Shown: piece after piece, positions 36,101 to 48,100 of the stretch | Position numbering within the stretch: position 1 is the first letter of the stretch | Layout of the letters: each line of letters begins with the position of its first letter | Assembly (NCBI GenBank): GCA_037951165.1 | Contig: JBBDHG010000051.1 | Coordinates: forward strand, 6,422,001-6,486,000 | Direction of reading: 5' to 3' | From: Lophius americanus | Taxonomy: Eukaryota > Chordata > Actinopteri > Lophiiformes > Lophiidae | DNA: 64,000 nucleotides | The notes under the pieces: model-generated | The model's input: the letters and a program-made list of their open reading frames with translations, nothing else | Databases searched by the model: none | Told to the model about the DNA's origin: nothing | Made by a program: the position numbers and the translations under genes

Positions 36101-39100
36101 AGCTGAACTGACTCTTCTTGACCTACAAACCAACGGGAAACCAATTGAAACTTTGAGTTGTATGTTAATGAAGCCTCAATACAAGACTAGGTTCACACCC
36201 AAGACATGACTGTATGAATGTATGAATGTATGGTTCCTGTCCATTGATCAGCCATAACATTATGGCCACGTACAGGTGAGGTCAGAATATAAATCATTAT
36301 CTCATTACCATGTAGATGCTCTATAGGAATTCTGATCTAAAGACAAAAATCCCTAAAGTCAGCCCCCCCTTTGAAGCGCCCGGGGGGGCTAGGCTCTCAG
36401 GGTCTTTCTCAAGGACCCTACGACAAGTACACCCTGGTGGGACTCAAACCGGCTACCTTCCAATCGAGAGATGGCCGCTCAACCCACTGAGCTACAGCCG
36501 CATTAATAGCATTGATCATCTCTTTACCATGGCGCCTGTCAGTGGGTGGGATACGCAAGGCAGGAAGTGATCATTTTGTCCTGAAGGTGATAAGTTGCAA
36601 GCAGGAAAAATGTACAAGCATCAGGCCCTGAGCAACTTTGACACACAGTGATGGCTACATGACAGATCAGAGTGGTCAGGTCAGATCGTCTCCAGAACTG
36701 CAGGTCTTGTTAGGTGTTCATGTTGTTCACGTGGCCAGTACCCACCAAAGTGGTTTAAGGAAGACCATCTGGTGAAGTGGCAACAGGGTCATTGGTTCCA
36801 CACATTTTGGTTGCTTTAAATTGTTTGACTCGTTGACTCATTTGTTTTATTACACCACAGTTGATTCTTTGATTGAAATTATTTTAATCCTCTCTTATGT
36901 CCTTTACAGATGACTCCAGTTCCAGTACTACGCCGTTGTCTTTCCAGCCGCTGACCCAACTTTACCCAGGCCGGGACGATGTTAGCCCTGTTGCCCCTGC
37001 CATTTCATCTCCATCATATTCTCCCTACACCAGCTTTAAAGAACCAGCCTCACCCAGCAGCACGGTTTCCTGGAGTAGGTCTTGCCAGCTGCTTTCGACA
37101 GCCACGTCTCCCGAGGGTACGCAAGCCTTTCTGGACATGAAACACTGTCAGCCCATGCGGAGGTGTTCCTCGCTTACAAAGTTGTCGTCTGGGTCTGATG
37201 AGTTCACCATGAGGACAGGCTGTCAGTATAATCCAGATTCATTAGGCTCACTGGACAGAGGCCTGCTGTATGGGAACAGACAGAAACCCCTTGTCTCCAA
37301 TACAGATCTTTATGTACCGTTATCCTCCTCCTTACTCTATAACAGCCTACTGCAGCGCTCACCAGGTGCCGGCCCCAGCTACCGGTACAGCCACAGTGGG
37401 AGATGTAATGGTTTGGAAACCGATCCATCTATTTCCTCAACTCTGTCCTCACCAGCAAAACAAAACAATCTGGACATGAACTACAGTCCTTTGCCAGAAG
37501 CTAAACTGGCTCAGGCAGTTGGGCAGGTTCATGGACTTAGCTTACCCCAACAATTGGACTCAGTGCTGGGTAGTCAGGCTGATAGAACCTCCTCGACCTC
37601 AGTCCGCACGCAGATGTGGCTAGCAGAGCAGATGGAGTACAGGCCCAAAGTAATGCATGGAGGGCAACTCGATCAGGCTAACACTTGTGCTGCAACAGAG
37701 AGTTCTAGTTCGGATGGGCTGTCACCATGGAAACAGAGACAGCAGCAAGAACCAGGAATGAGAAAGGTAAGAAGAGTATGAGAGCAAGCACAATATGTAC
37801 CCATGGCTTCTTGTTTTTTTAAAACTCACAACTTCACAAAACAGTTGTAATTACTATATAATGATCACATTTTATTGGCTGATCACAGTTCCATTGGGTG
37901 GTTCCAGGTACTGTAGGCTGGTCGATGAACCATCTGAAATAGTGTCTTCCCATTGCACATGTACCAAATATTGGTTCAGTTTGATCTGGACAGAGACCAC
38001 CTCTTTTCTATTTTAACTTTCATTTTTCAGGATTTTTATGCACACAGGATAAAAATAGTATTACCATAGTATAAACAACACCACAGCATGAAGAAGAAAA
38101 TACACTATGGAAAGGGGGTTATATATAATACATTAAGGTAACACACGTATAGACTGTTGAGAAAGAGGAAAATACAGATTACCAACTATGGGGATATAAT
38201 ATAATATATGATATTTAGTAATATATGTATAATAATACAACTTATCATCTCTTTGCGTAACATTTCTACCCCTAAAAGCCTCACCTTTGTCCTTTGGCAG
38301 TGTGAGACTATAAGTCATACATTCCATACATTCAATGTTTTTCATTTTGACTACCCATTGAGTGATGGTGGGAGGTTCCTCACTGAGGCATCGCCTTGTT
38401 GTGGCCTTTTACTCGCTGCAATAAAGACTTTTAAGTAATATACTTCATTTTTTTGGCCTTTTTAAGTATACTATGTATACTATAATACTATGTACCTGAC
38501 GTAAAAGGATAGACAGGTGAATTTAATGTCATAGCAAAGGGCTGCTCGGATAGGATGGCCAACACCATCCCAGAAGGGTAAAAAATTTGGGCAACCCCAA
38601 AACTCATGTGAGTGTCCTGCCACACTGTGACCACATCCTCTCCAACATTTGGGTTGTACTCCGATCTGTTCAGACTCTTGCTTTCGGAAACCAAATGTTC
38701 TTGTTCAGCTCTCTGATCCGGACCCTAGTTTGGCACAAGTTTCACTCCTACAGTGTTGTTCCAGAGGAGACTGAAAAGTCTGTAAAACCAGATCCAATCA
38801 GTTTGTTGTTTTAATTGCGCCATGGCTGTTTTATCAGCCTTGGAGCAACTACCAAAGAGGTAATAATAATAATAATACAATTATAAATTAAATGTATTAT
38901 TATTATTATTATTACCTCTTTGGTGGAGGTCAGGAACCAGCCTCCTGATAGAGCTTAAGATTTGGATCCTGACCAGTCCTGAATTCTGTGCAGGTCTTGA
39001 TGCCCCCACGTTAATGACAAACCAAACATATTCATACTAATTTGTTCAACTAATATTGTACATTTTTAAATATTTTGAAGAATGTTCGGTTTCCAGTATG

Positions 39101-42100
39101 TGAGAGTTATCACAACAGACAACAACAGCCTGTGATGTGTTTTATTAGGTTTGATTTTGAATGTATACAAATGATAAATCAGCTGCTGATTATTAACATG
39201 ACTGCTATGAACTCAGAAGAAAACAGAGAGTTACTGTGATTCAATTTCTCTACCTCACTTTGTGCTTCTGAACTGTCTGTGTGTCTGTGTGTGTGTGTGC
39301 GTGTTGCCAGACGGCGTTGGGCAGCTCCCTTCCTGTCAACACTCTGGTGAAGGTTAAAGAGGGGCTGCTGCGACAAAGAGAGCTGGAGATAGATCGGTAG
39401 GACACACACTCAGAGCCTGTTCACACCTGATAGGAGTCAAACCAGCCGATCACACCGGCCATTATATCCGGAATTATCTGAGCACAAGGGGACAACTCTA
39501 AACCAGCTGTTCACACCCGTGACACTGGTATTTTTTACCAACTCTAGGAACCCAAACTTCTTAATTAGACAGTATGTGATCCATTCAGTCTGCGGGTTGT
39601 TCTTCATGAGTTGGTGGTCCTCAAATGTGACCCAGGACACATTAGTATTCAGTCCACTGAAGGAATCTGGCCACATGAGCGCCTCTGAATATGGTCTGAG
39701 GGACTGCGGTGACGTGCGTCATGGCTCATATGCAGCTGAACATCAGGATAATTCTTTTATGAGAATGATCCTTCTGAGTAACAGCTGATGGGAGGCAGAA
39801 GGATAAAATTATATATCATTGATAATGGATATATGAATTCAGTGATCCGCAGACATCCTCCAGCAGGAATGATGAGGGCATCTTCATCGTTTGGGTTATT
39901 TTCACCCGAGACACAGAAACAGAATTCATTGATCGTTTTAAATCTTACAACATGCTGAGGGGAAGTGTCATACAGAGAAACAGTCCAGGGTCAACCAGTG
40001 AAACAGTCCAGATTTATGCAGTGAACCAGTTCAGATTCAAACAGTGAAATAATCCAGGTTTACACAGTGAAACAGTCCAGATTTATGCAGTGATGAACCA
40101 GTTCAGATTCAAACAGTGAAATAATCCAGGTTCATGCAGTGAAACAGTCCAGGTTCATGCAGTGAAACAGTCCAGGTTCATGCAGTGAAACAGTCCAGGA
40201 TTCATGCAGTGAAACAGTCCAGGTTCATGCAGTGAAACAGTCCAGGGTTCATGCAGTGAAACAGTCCAGGTTCTTGCAGTGAAACAGTCCAGGTTTATAC
40301 AGTGAACCAGTTCAGATTCAAACAGTGAAACCGTCCAGGTTAATGCAGTGAAACCTTCCAGGTTCATGCAGTGAAATAATCCAGGTTCATTCAGTGTAAC
40401 AGTCCAGGTTCATGCAGTGAAACAGTCCAGGCTAAAACATTCCAGGTTCTTATAGTGAAACAGTCCAGGTTCATACAGGGAATCAGTCCAGATTCACAAA
40501 ATGAAGACCTAATATAAACACAAGCACACACATTCTTGCACACTGGCTGTCAAAACAAGTTGGCTGTCTGTCAGACACTGGCAGTGAGTCTCCTCATCAC
40601 TACAGAAGATATCAGCTCAGATCTGCTTCCTGCTGATCTCGCATACTGTTTTTAACCTTTCATTGACAATTGCAGCTATTTTCTACCTTGTTTTTGTTGG
40701 TCTTGCAGGCGTTGAACGTTACCTTGCCTTCTTTGGGTTACTCATCCTTAGTTCATATTCACTGCTGAGCCGTAACATTAAAACCACCTAACTACAATTG
40801 TCCCCATTTGTGAAGCCTAACAGCTCTTTGATGTCAATGTGTGTTGTGACACAACAAGTAGCTTTATCAGCAATTTCATCCACAGTTCTGGAAATGTTCT
40901 GACCAAGTTGTCAAGCCAACATAATTTTGTCGATTCATAACTAAACAAACTAATAATATCACTTTGTAACTTATGCTTGTTCATTTTTGTTGCTTCCAAC
41001 GTCGACTTCGAGGCAAAATGGTCACTTGCTGCCTGATATCTCCCCCACTGAGCAGTGGCAACAAGATAACAAATGTTATTCTGACTGAACACTAGTTAAT
41101 CCTGTGGCTGATCATTGTATAATTGTAATATAATCTTCTCAAAAGGACCATTTAAGTATATTTACCAATTGGGTATTTCTGTTTCAGACAGAAGCAGCAG
41201 ATTCTGCACCTCCAATCTCGCATCAGAGAGAATGAGCTCAGAGCACATCAAGTCCTGCAGAGCCGGAAAGGATGGTTCGACAGCCCCCGCAATTTAAACA
41301 GCCAGGTGACCGTCAGCCACACGTCTGTGATTACTCACTATCCAAATTCACAGTCTGATAACATGAAGTCACAGCACGGGCTCTGATCGACCCACAGGAA
41401 TCGACTATGAGGATGCGATTCGATGGAGAACATGGCAGGAAGCTGGCTGTGGCTGAGCTCAAAGTGCTCCACCTGAACGAGTTCTACAAGCAGGTCACAA
41501 AGAAATATACCGAGGACATCAGGAAACTGGAGGAAAAGGTACCAGAACAGGATTAACCTCAGATTCTAAAATAATTCCCTGTGCGAAACAGATGTATAAT
41601 CCTGAAAATAAATTCATATTTCATAGCTATGATAAGAAAAGCTCACTTTACATCCTCAAGGTGGTAAAAGGTGTTTTTATGTTTCAAATACCGAACAAAA
41701 TGTAATATTGTATTGCTAATAATTGATATGTCCCACCATGAGTTAATTACAAGAAAGGAATCAGCATGGCTTTTGATATATAGAAAATAATACATTTTTA
41801 CAATTTTGTGGTATTTTTGATATCTGACAAATATTTTTGGAAGTAATTTAAATGTTGAAAGCATGAAAAATATTAATATACAATATTTAACTGTAGTTTC
41901 AGGAATGAGGGTATTTACTTCTCAAAGAACTTGTGAGAAGAGACTGAGGAAGTGAAGCACAAGAGTTAACATTTGTTAAAGCTTTGGAAATGAGCTAATT
42001 TCAGTCGATATGACACAATGTAATAAAAAAGAAATAGATACATTATTAATCCAGAGGTAAATTCAAGTTCCCTACATTTGACCCGTCCCTGAGGGAGCGG

Positions 42101-45100
42101 TTACTTCCTCACGTACAATGTTTTGTCGGCAGATAAGGACGAGGGATCGCTACATCAGTAGTTTGAAGAAGAAGTGTAAGAGAGAGAACGAACTGAACCA
42201 AGAGAAACAGCAGCGCATAGAGATACTGGAGAAATACCTGTCTGACCTACCGACGCTGGAGGAGGTGCAGACCCAGTCCGAGCAGGTAAACCTTTACATA
42301 AAACACACACACACATACACACACAAGCTCTGCCAACATTCACTGTTCACACATGATGGCAATGATTAGTGCAACCCATATGAGGTGGGTGCACAATCTG
42401 TGACGTCTGGATCTCTTTACTCCTAGTTGACGTCAATACTTTCAGGCTCTCCATTCCACAGTACTCACTCTAGAAAACCAAGGATGCACCATTACATTCA
42501 AGATGAGAGCTTGTTGCTGCGAGGATAGCAGAGCTCTGTGCTTGTGTAGCAGGAAACACTGAGGTCTGTGCCAGAGGGTCCAACACAGCATTATTCAAGG
42601 ATCATCGGAACATCTGTATTATAACAGTGAAGGGCTTCTTTGTCTTTATCATACTGACTCAAACTAGCCCTATGCTCTCGCCCCCAGCACCACAGGTACA
42701 TCCCGGAAAGGTCCCCAATCCCCTGGGTTGTACCAGCAACCCCTCTGATTGAAATCCTCAAATTAAAAGTGAAATTATGTCCACAATCATTTTAGAAAAA
42801 AAGCAACCCCTTGTGAGTGAAATATGAACTATTGGATGAAACAATGGGTGAAATATGATATAAACACAATGGATCTCATTGAGTTGATTCATTTGCACCT
42901 AATTTGGACTAAATTGTTTCTAAATTCTGGGTTATCATGTTAAGACGAAGGACCTGTGGCCTCTGAAGTTAGAATGTTGATAAAGAAAAGAAGACTATCT
43001 GGCTGGTTATCAAATTATAAGTATAAGTTTGAAAATTACAATAAAAGCTAGTTTTACAGATATCTCTCAGGGTGCAACGTTTCAGAAATAACTTCAGAAT
43101 TCCCTGAAAAGTGGGGGATATTATGGACTCGTCATCATAGCCATTGGTCCGCTGCCACAGATCCTTCGTGTTAACAGGATAACTCAAAAACTATGTCATG
43201 GGTTAGTTTCATATTTAATACCCACATCAACCTTAGTACGAGGAACAATTGGAATGATTTTGGGAAAGGGTCAGTTGTGTATCTCTGGCACTAGGGGGAG
43301 CTTTATCTCCAAAGGTTTTCAGGCCATGATTTGCGACAGTATTTTTCATACATCATATTTTAATCACATGGGGAGCTTTACTAGGAGACAGTTTTTTAAA
43401 AACTTAATTTCAGTTCAATCAGGGGGATTGCTTTTGCAACGTAAGGGATTTGAGGCCTTTTGCTGTCAGGGTCGACATTGTAGGCCTAGCTGTAGAATAA
43501 ATAATGTTGCATTATGAACATTTTTTCACATCAGCGATGTCACTAACACTCTACCCTCCATGAAACAACCGAGCTCAGTTCCAGTGAAGGTGCTGTCCTT
43601 GTGTGTTCAGCAGAAGGAGGTGCGGACCAAAGCGGAGGACCTGCAGAGGACAATGTCTCGATTGCAGAAGAGCCTGGAGGAGGCGTGCGCTGTGACGAAG
43701 GAGAAGAACACCAGGATTGACTTGCAAGCCAAGAGAGAGAATGAGCTGATTGCCACTGTACTCAGGTACCGGATCAAATAATGCTGACATGATAAATGCC
43801 CCTGGTAGTTTCACATTCAGCACGTTTGCTTTGGCTAGTTTGCCAGCGCCAATCATGTCTGCAGGTCACTGGTGTTAATGCTTAAACTTTAGAAGTCTTT
43901 TTATCAGCGGATCAACGTGCGACTGACATGGTCTGATCTCTTTATCTTGTCACACACATTGACTAACTGTATCTCCGTCACTGCGCGTCCTGTCGTGATG
44001 AAGCCTGCAGAAGAAGGTGCAGCAGTGTTTGGATGACGGGGTGAGGATGCCGATGCAGGACCTGAAGCAGCTTGAGGTGGAACACACTCAACTTCTGGAG
44101 CAGAAAGACCACAACAGCAGGGTAGCGTCATAAATATGTATTTGACTACATTATTGAACACACATGCACGGCAGGTGAAAAAGCCACTAACACGTTCCCT
44201 CTGGTCTCTATCAGCTGATCGAGCATCAGAAAGAAGAGTGTGAGAAACTGTCCGTGCAGCTGAAGGTAAGCAGCATGTCCACATGTGCAGAGTGATCCTC
44301 ACCCAGTGTTCCATGTTCTTGACACAGGATTAACAATGTGACTTATACACATTTTCCAGATGAATAACAAGAAAGCATGTGATCCAACAGTAGACTCTCA
44401 ACCAGTGTCCCCCAGTTTGTTTGTTTTTACGGTTCAGTCAAGCGGAGTCTGAAAAGAGCAGCTCATGTTTACACAGTCACACTTTATGTCACATGTTATG
44501 ACAGATGTGTTTGGGCTGTTGAGGTCCAGACCTGGGCAGCGGCACGCCATCTGGGTTTGGGTGACATTCCTGGTCATCTGGCTGTCAGAACGGTCACCGA
44601 GTTGAGAAGCCAAAAGGAGTTACTCTGTACTGATGAGTACCAGAGCAGAAATTCAAAATAGTCAACAAAATATCTAATTCAGTCTGCCTGTGCGAACGTC
44701 TTCATAGTTGGACCAGTGCACATAGAATTTATAATAAATGTAATATTTTTCTCAATCATTGCACAATTATCATTCATATCTGTGTGTGTGTGTGTGTGTG
44801 TGTGTGCATGCGCGCGTGTGCTCTGCCGCTCGGATGCCTGATGTCCCTTCAGTGGACCAGCTACACTCTTTCACACGGTTACAATACGCATATTCACGTG
44901 ATTCTGTTTATTTAGTCAGGAAAAAAGCGAATGAACTTCAGTGACCTGACCCCATCTGTTAAGAGACTCTCCTACGGACACGTAGTTGGGCATTGACACG
45001 TCTTTGGGGATTCAGTACTTGAAATGCTGCTGTACTATAGGAACACAATCACAAGAACTCTTGATGACCGCTACAGTGTAACGTCAGAACATACTGAATT

Positions 45101-48100
45101 GTCTTTAACTTTACTTGGTGTTCTTTGGCTTCTTTGGATGCTTTCCCTCGCCATCCTTCACCACCTCCCCCTCTCTCTGTCTTCCAACCCAACCAGTCAT
45201 TGCTGTAGGCCGTCAAAAGGCTTCTTTTTTTTTCCAGTAGTTTCCCTATGGATGTGAAATTATTCCTGATCTCATACACCTGCTGTCTCTCCTCCTATGA
45301 AGAATAAATAACCTTTATTGTCTTGTTGTCCATGTTTTTAGGCGGCCACTATGCGGCTGCAGAATAAAAGAGACCTTCTTCATCAACAGCAACCCTTTCC
45401 TTTGCTGATGGAGGGGGGCCCAGCCTCCACAAACAGCGACCTCCCACAGGTATCATGAGCTCCAGTTCAGTCTAAAGGTCCGTCACACCTAGTGTTTAAC
45501 GTCCTTAGTGACCCGGTGAGACATAGGCGTCTCATTCAGCGGTCTGGAAGGCATCTGCTTATTCACTTCTCTGCAGGATCGCCCTAAACGAACAATGATA
45601 CCAATCTGACCGGTGTTGTTCACTGTTGGGTACTGATGTCTGATCGGTTCTAGTGTCAGGAGTATTCATCACAGCTTGATGTGATAGTGATGTGGAGGAA
45701 TGAAATGTGTTCCTGAATGCAACCCAAACGTTTCCATTATGCAAACATTCTGTGATAAACTTGTAATAAACAATGGATCCTCGTCGAACCATCATATTAA
45801 CTTCAGCCGGTAGAAGATGAAGAAAAAATCTTATCTCTGGTTTGAGGTCATGCCTGTTACTTAGATAATTCTGACGGCAAGTGACTTGAGTATAAAGTCT
45901 GTGCCTTTTTCTCCCTGAGGAGCAGCAGGTGGATGAAGGGCTGGCGATGCAGACTCTTCCCTGCGTGGAGGTCACAGAGGTTGCCCGCCTGCTCAAAGAG
46001 ATGTCCCTGTGTCTGCTGGACCTGCAGGCTCTCTGCAGCATCCTGGCTCAGAGAGCTCAGGGCAAAGACCCCAACCTTTCTCTGCTGCTGGGCATGAAGT
46101 GTGCGTAGACATTCACACACCTGAATTATTTTTTTACATTTCATTTAACTATCTTACACCATGAATATACACATCCTTATACCTCGCTATGGATACAACA
46201 AAAAAGTTTGTCACACCAACAGAGTAAAGACTCAAGCGATGATCTAAGAATCCTTTTTAATCAATAAGAGAACATATTTGATGCACAGACTGGTCATCTT
46301 CAGCATCTCATGTGATTCCCTCCTTCTGAACTTGCCTGTCACTTGTTGGGTCATTAAATGCAGTCTGGGAGAAATAACATGTGGTGATAGCACTTAGAGA
46401 GAACGCTATTACTTACAATAATGTATTGCAAATAGCAGAGCATCATGGGAAGGGGCAGGCTGTGGGTGGAATTCCAGCTCCTGCCATCTGCATACGTTAG
46501 TAGAGGATACAATTTTGTTCCATTCTTACAAGTTCTGTGGCTCAAGAGTCCAGTGTCCACGTTGTTGGTTTTGGCATTTGAAAGTGCAGCTCATATTTCC
46601 AAAGAATAAATATTTTCCAAATATTTCCTTCATATTTCACGAACCCCCCCCACACACACCCTTTGTTTTTCAGATGCAATGATGAGCTTTGTCACTGTTT
46701 TCAGAAGTACTCTTGAGCCAATGTAGTAACAAGTTTAATGGAATCTTGTTGGATTTTAATGCGCCGCCGGAGGGGTCAAAGGTCATCTAGTGTTGGTTTT
46801 GGTCTTTGCCCCTTTCACGCAGAGATTTAATGTTTTTTAGACGGTGAAATCCTCAGATTCCTCAAAAACATTGGGCCTATTTCACCAATATCTTTGTTAG
46901 AATTTTTCTTCAATTCTTTCTTAAGAAGATTCTTAAGAGAAAGTCTCCCACAGATTATGAAGCCATCTTGCCAAATGCAAATGCCTGCCAAACAGTTCAC
47001 ACCTGTGTTCTTATGTTGGCAAATCCCAATGTTCGCTAATAAGGACCACCTGCGCCGTGGTGCTACTTAACGTAGCTAAACGACCCGCTAATGCCCAGAG
47101 GTATGTCATATATATATGTATCGGACCAGACTACAGGTCCGTGTGCAACACTCATGACTACCAAAAATGAATTTAAACAAATGGCAGGGTACGTGTAATG
47201 ACATCGGAGGATATCTCTGCTCTCTGCACTGTTTTTTAACGTTACGAGGACTCATAGTGTAAAAAAAAATAAAATCTTGTATTAAGTGGAGATAATCTTG
47301 GAGGGGCTGGACAACAAACATGTTAGTAGTGTCAGTAGCATGAATAAAATAACCCAAGACAATGGGTTATTACATGGTTATTACAGTGAACACTGTCTCT
47401 GGAAGAGGGCGCACAGTGACAAAGAAGGGACCCTAACCTCCGACAAGCACATCAGGGACCAATTATTTATTAACAGATAAAAAGACTCAACCACCCCCTG
47501 AGGTGCAGCCGGCGCCTCCTTGCAGCTGCATACTGTTCAAGATAAGTTGAGGCGCCGCTCCTCCTCCTCATCTGATCTCAGACTCTTTCGAAGAGAGAAT
47601 CAACACTGTTCACGACCCCTGACACTTAAAGAAATTGATGAACATTTGAAAATATAAACCATACACACTGAAATCTTAATTCTTAAGCAATGAGGTTTTG
47701 ATTAATTATAAGTTGTAAAAGTCTGGGAATGCAGTCCAGAATCAGCATATATTTATAAAAATGAGTGAAGTTGATGAAGTATGACTTGAATGTATTATTA
47801 TTATTATTATTACTTGTATATGTTGCTATATTTCGAGTCTTTATATTAATCTGTGTCTACAGAGATCAACAGGTCAGTCTGTTTAATTTAGGTCTTACTC
47901 CGCGTACCAACTTTATTGGAAATAAATTGTCGAATGTAAACTGAACGGGCAAAGAAAGCTTTCATGCTGGCGCAACCGTGGTCAAGGACAACAGGCCCTC
48001 AGTCACTTAAGCCCAGGGTCAGTTGCCCCACAGCCATTGTGAGTTTATTGTTTGAGTGAATGGCTGTGATTAAAGTCCATTGTCTAGTTTTAATGCCTGG

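Noticed and set aside
36316..36570. 84-codon frame, and a possible tRNA gene at 36480
   Set aside because: It is a tRNA-derived SINE in reverse orientation; no intact tRNA fold or 3' end is present.
36897..36909. ATG upstream of CEP85L exon 3 as an alternative start
   Set aside because: It lies in the intron before a strong CTTTACAG acceptor, and exons 1-2 supply the conserved N-terminus.
45559..46041. 160-codon minus-strand frame
   Set aside because: Antisense shadow of CEP85L exon 12 with no homology of its own.
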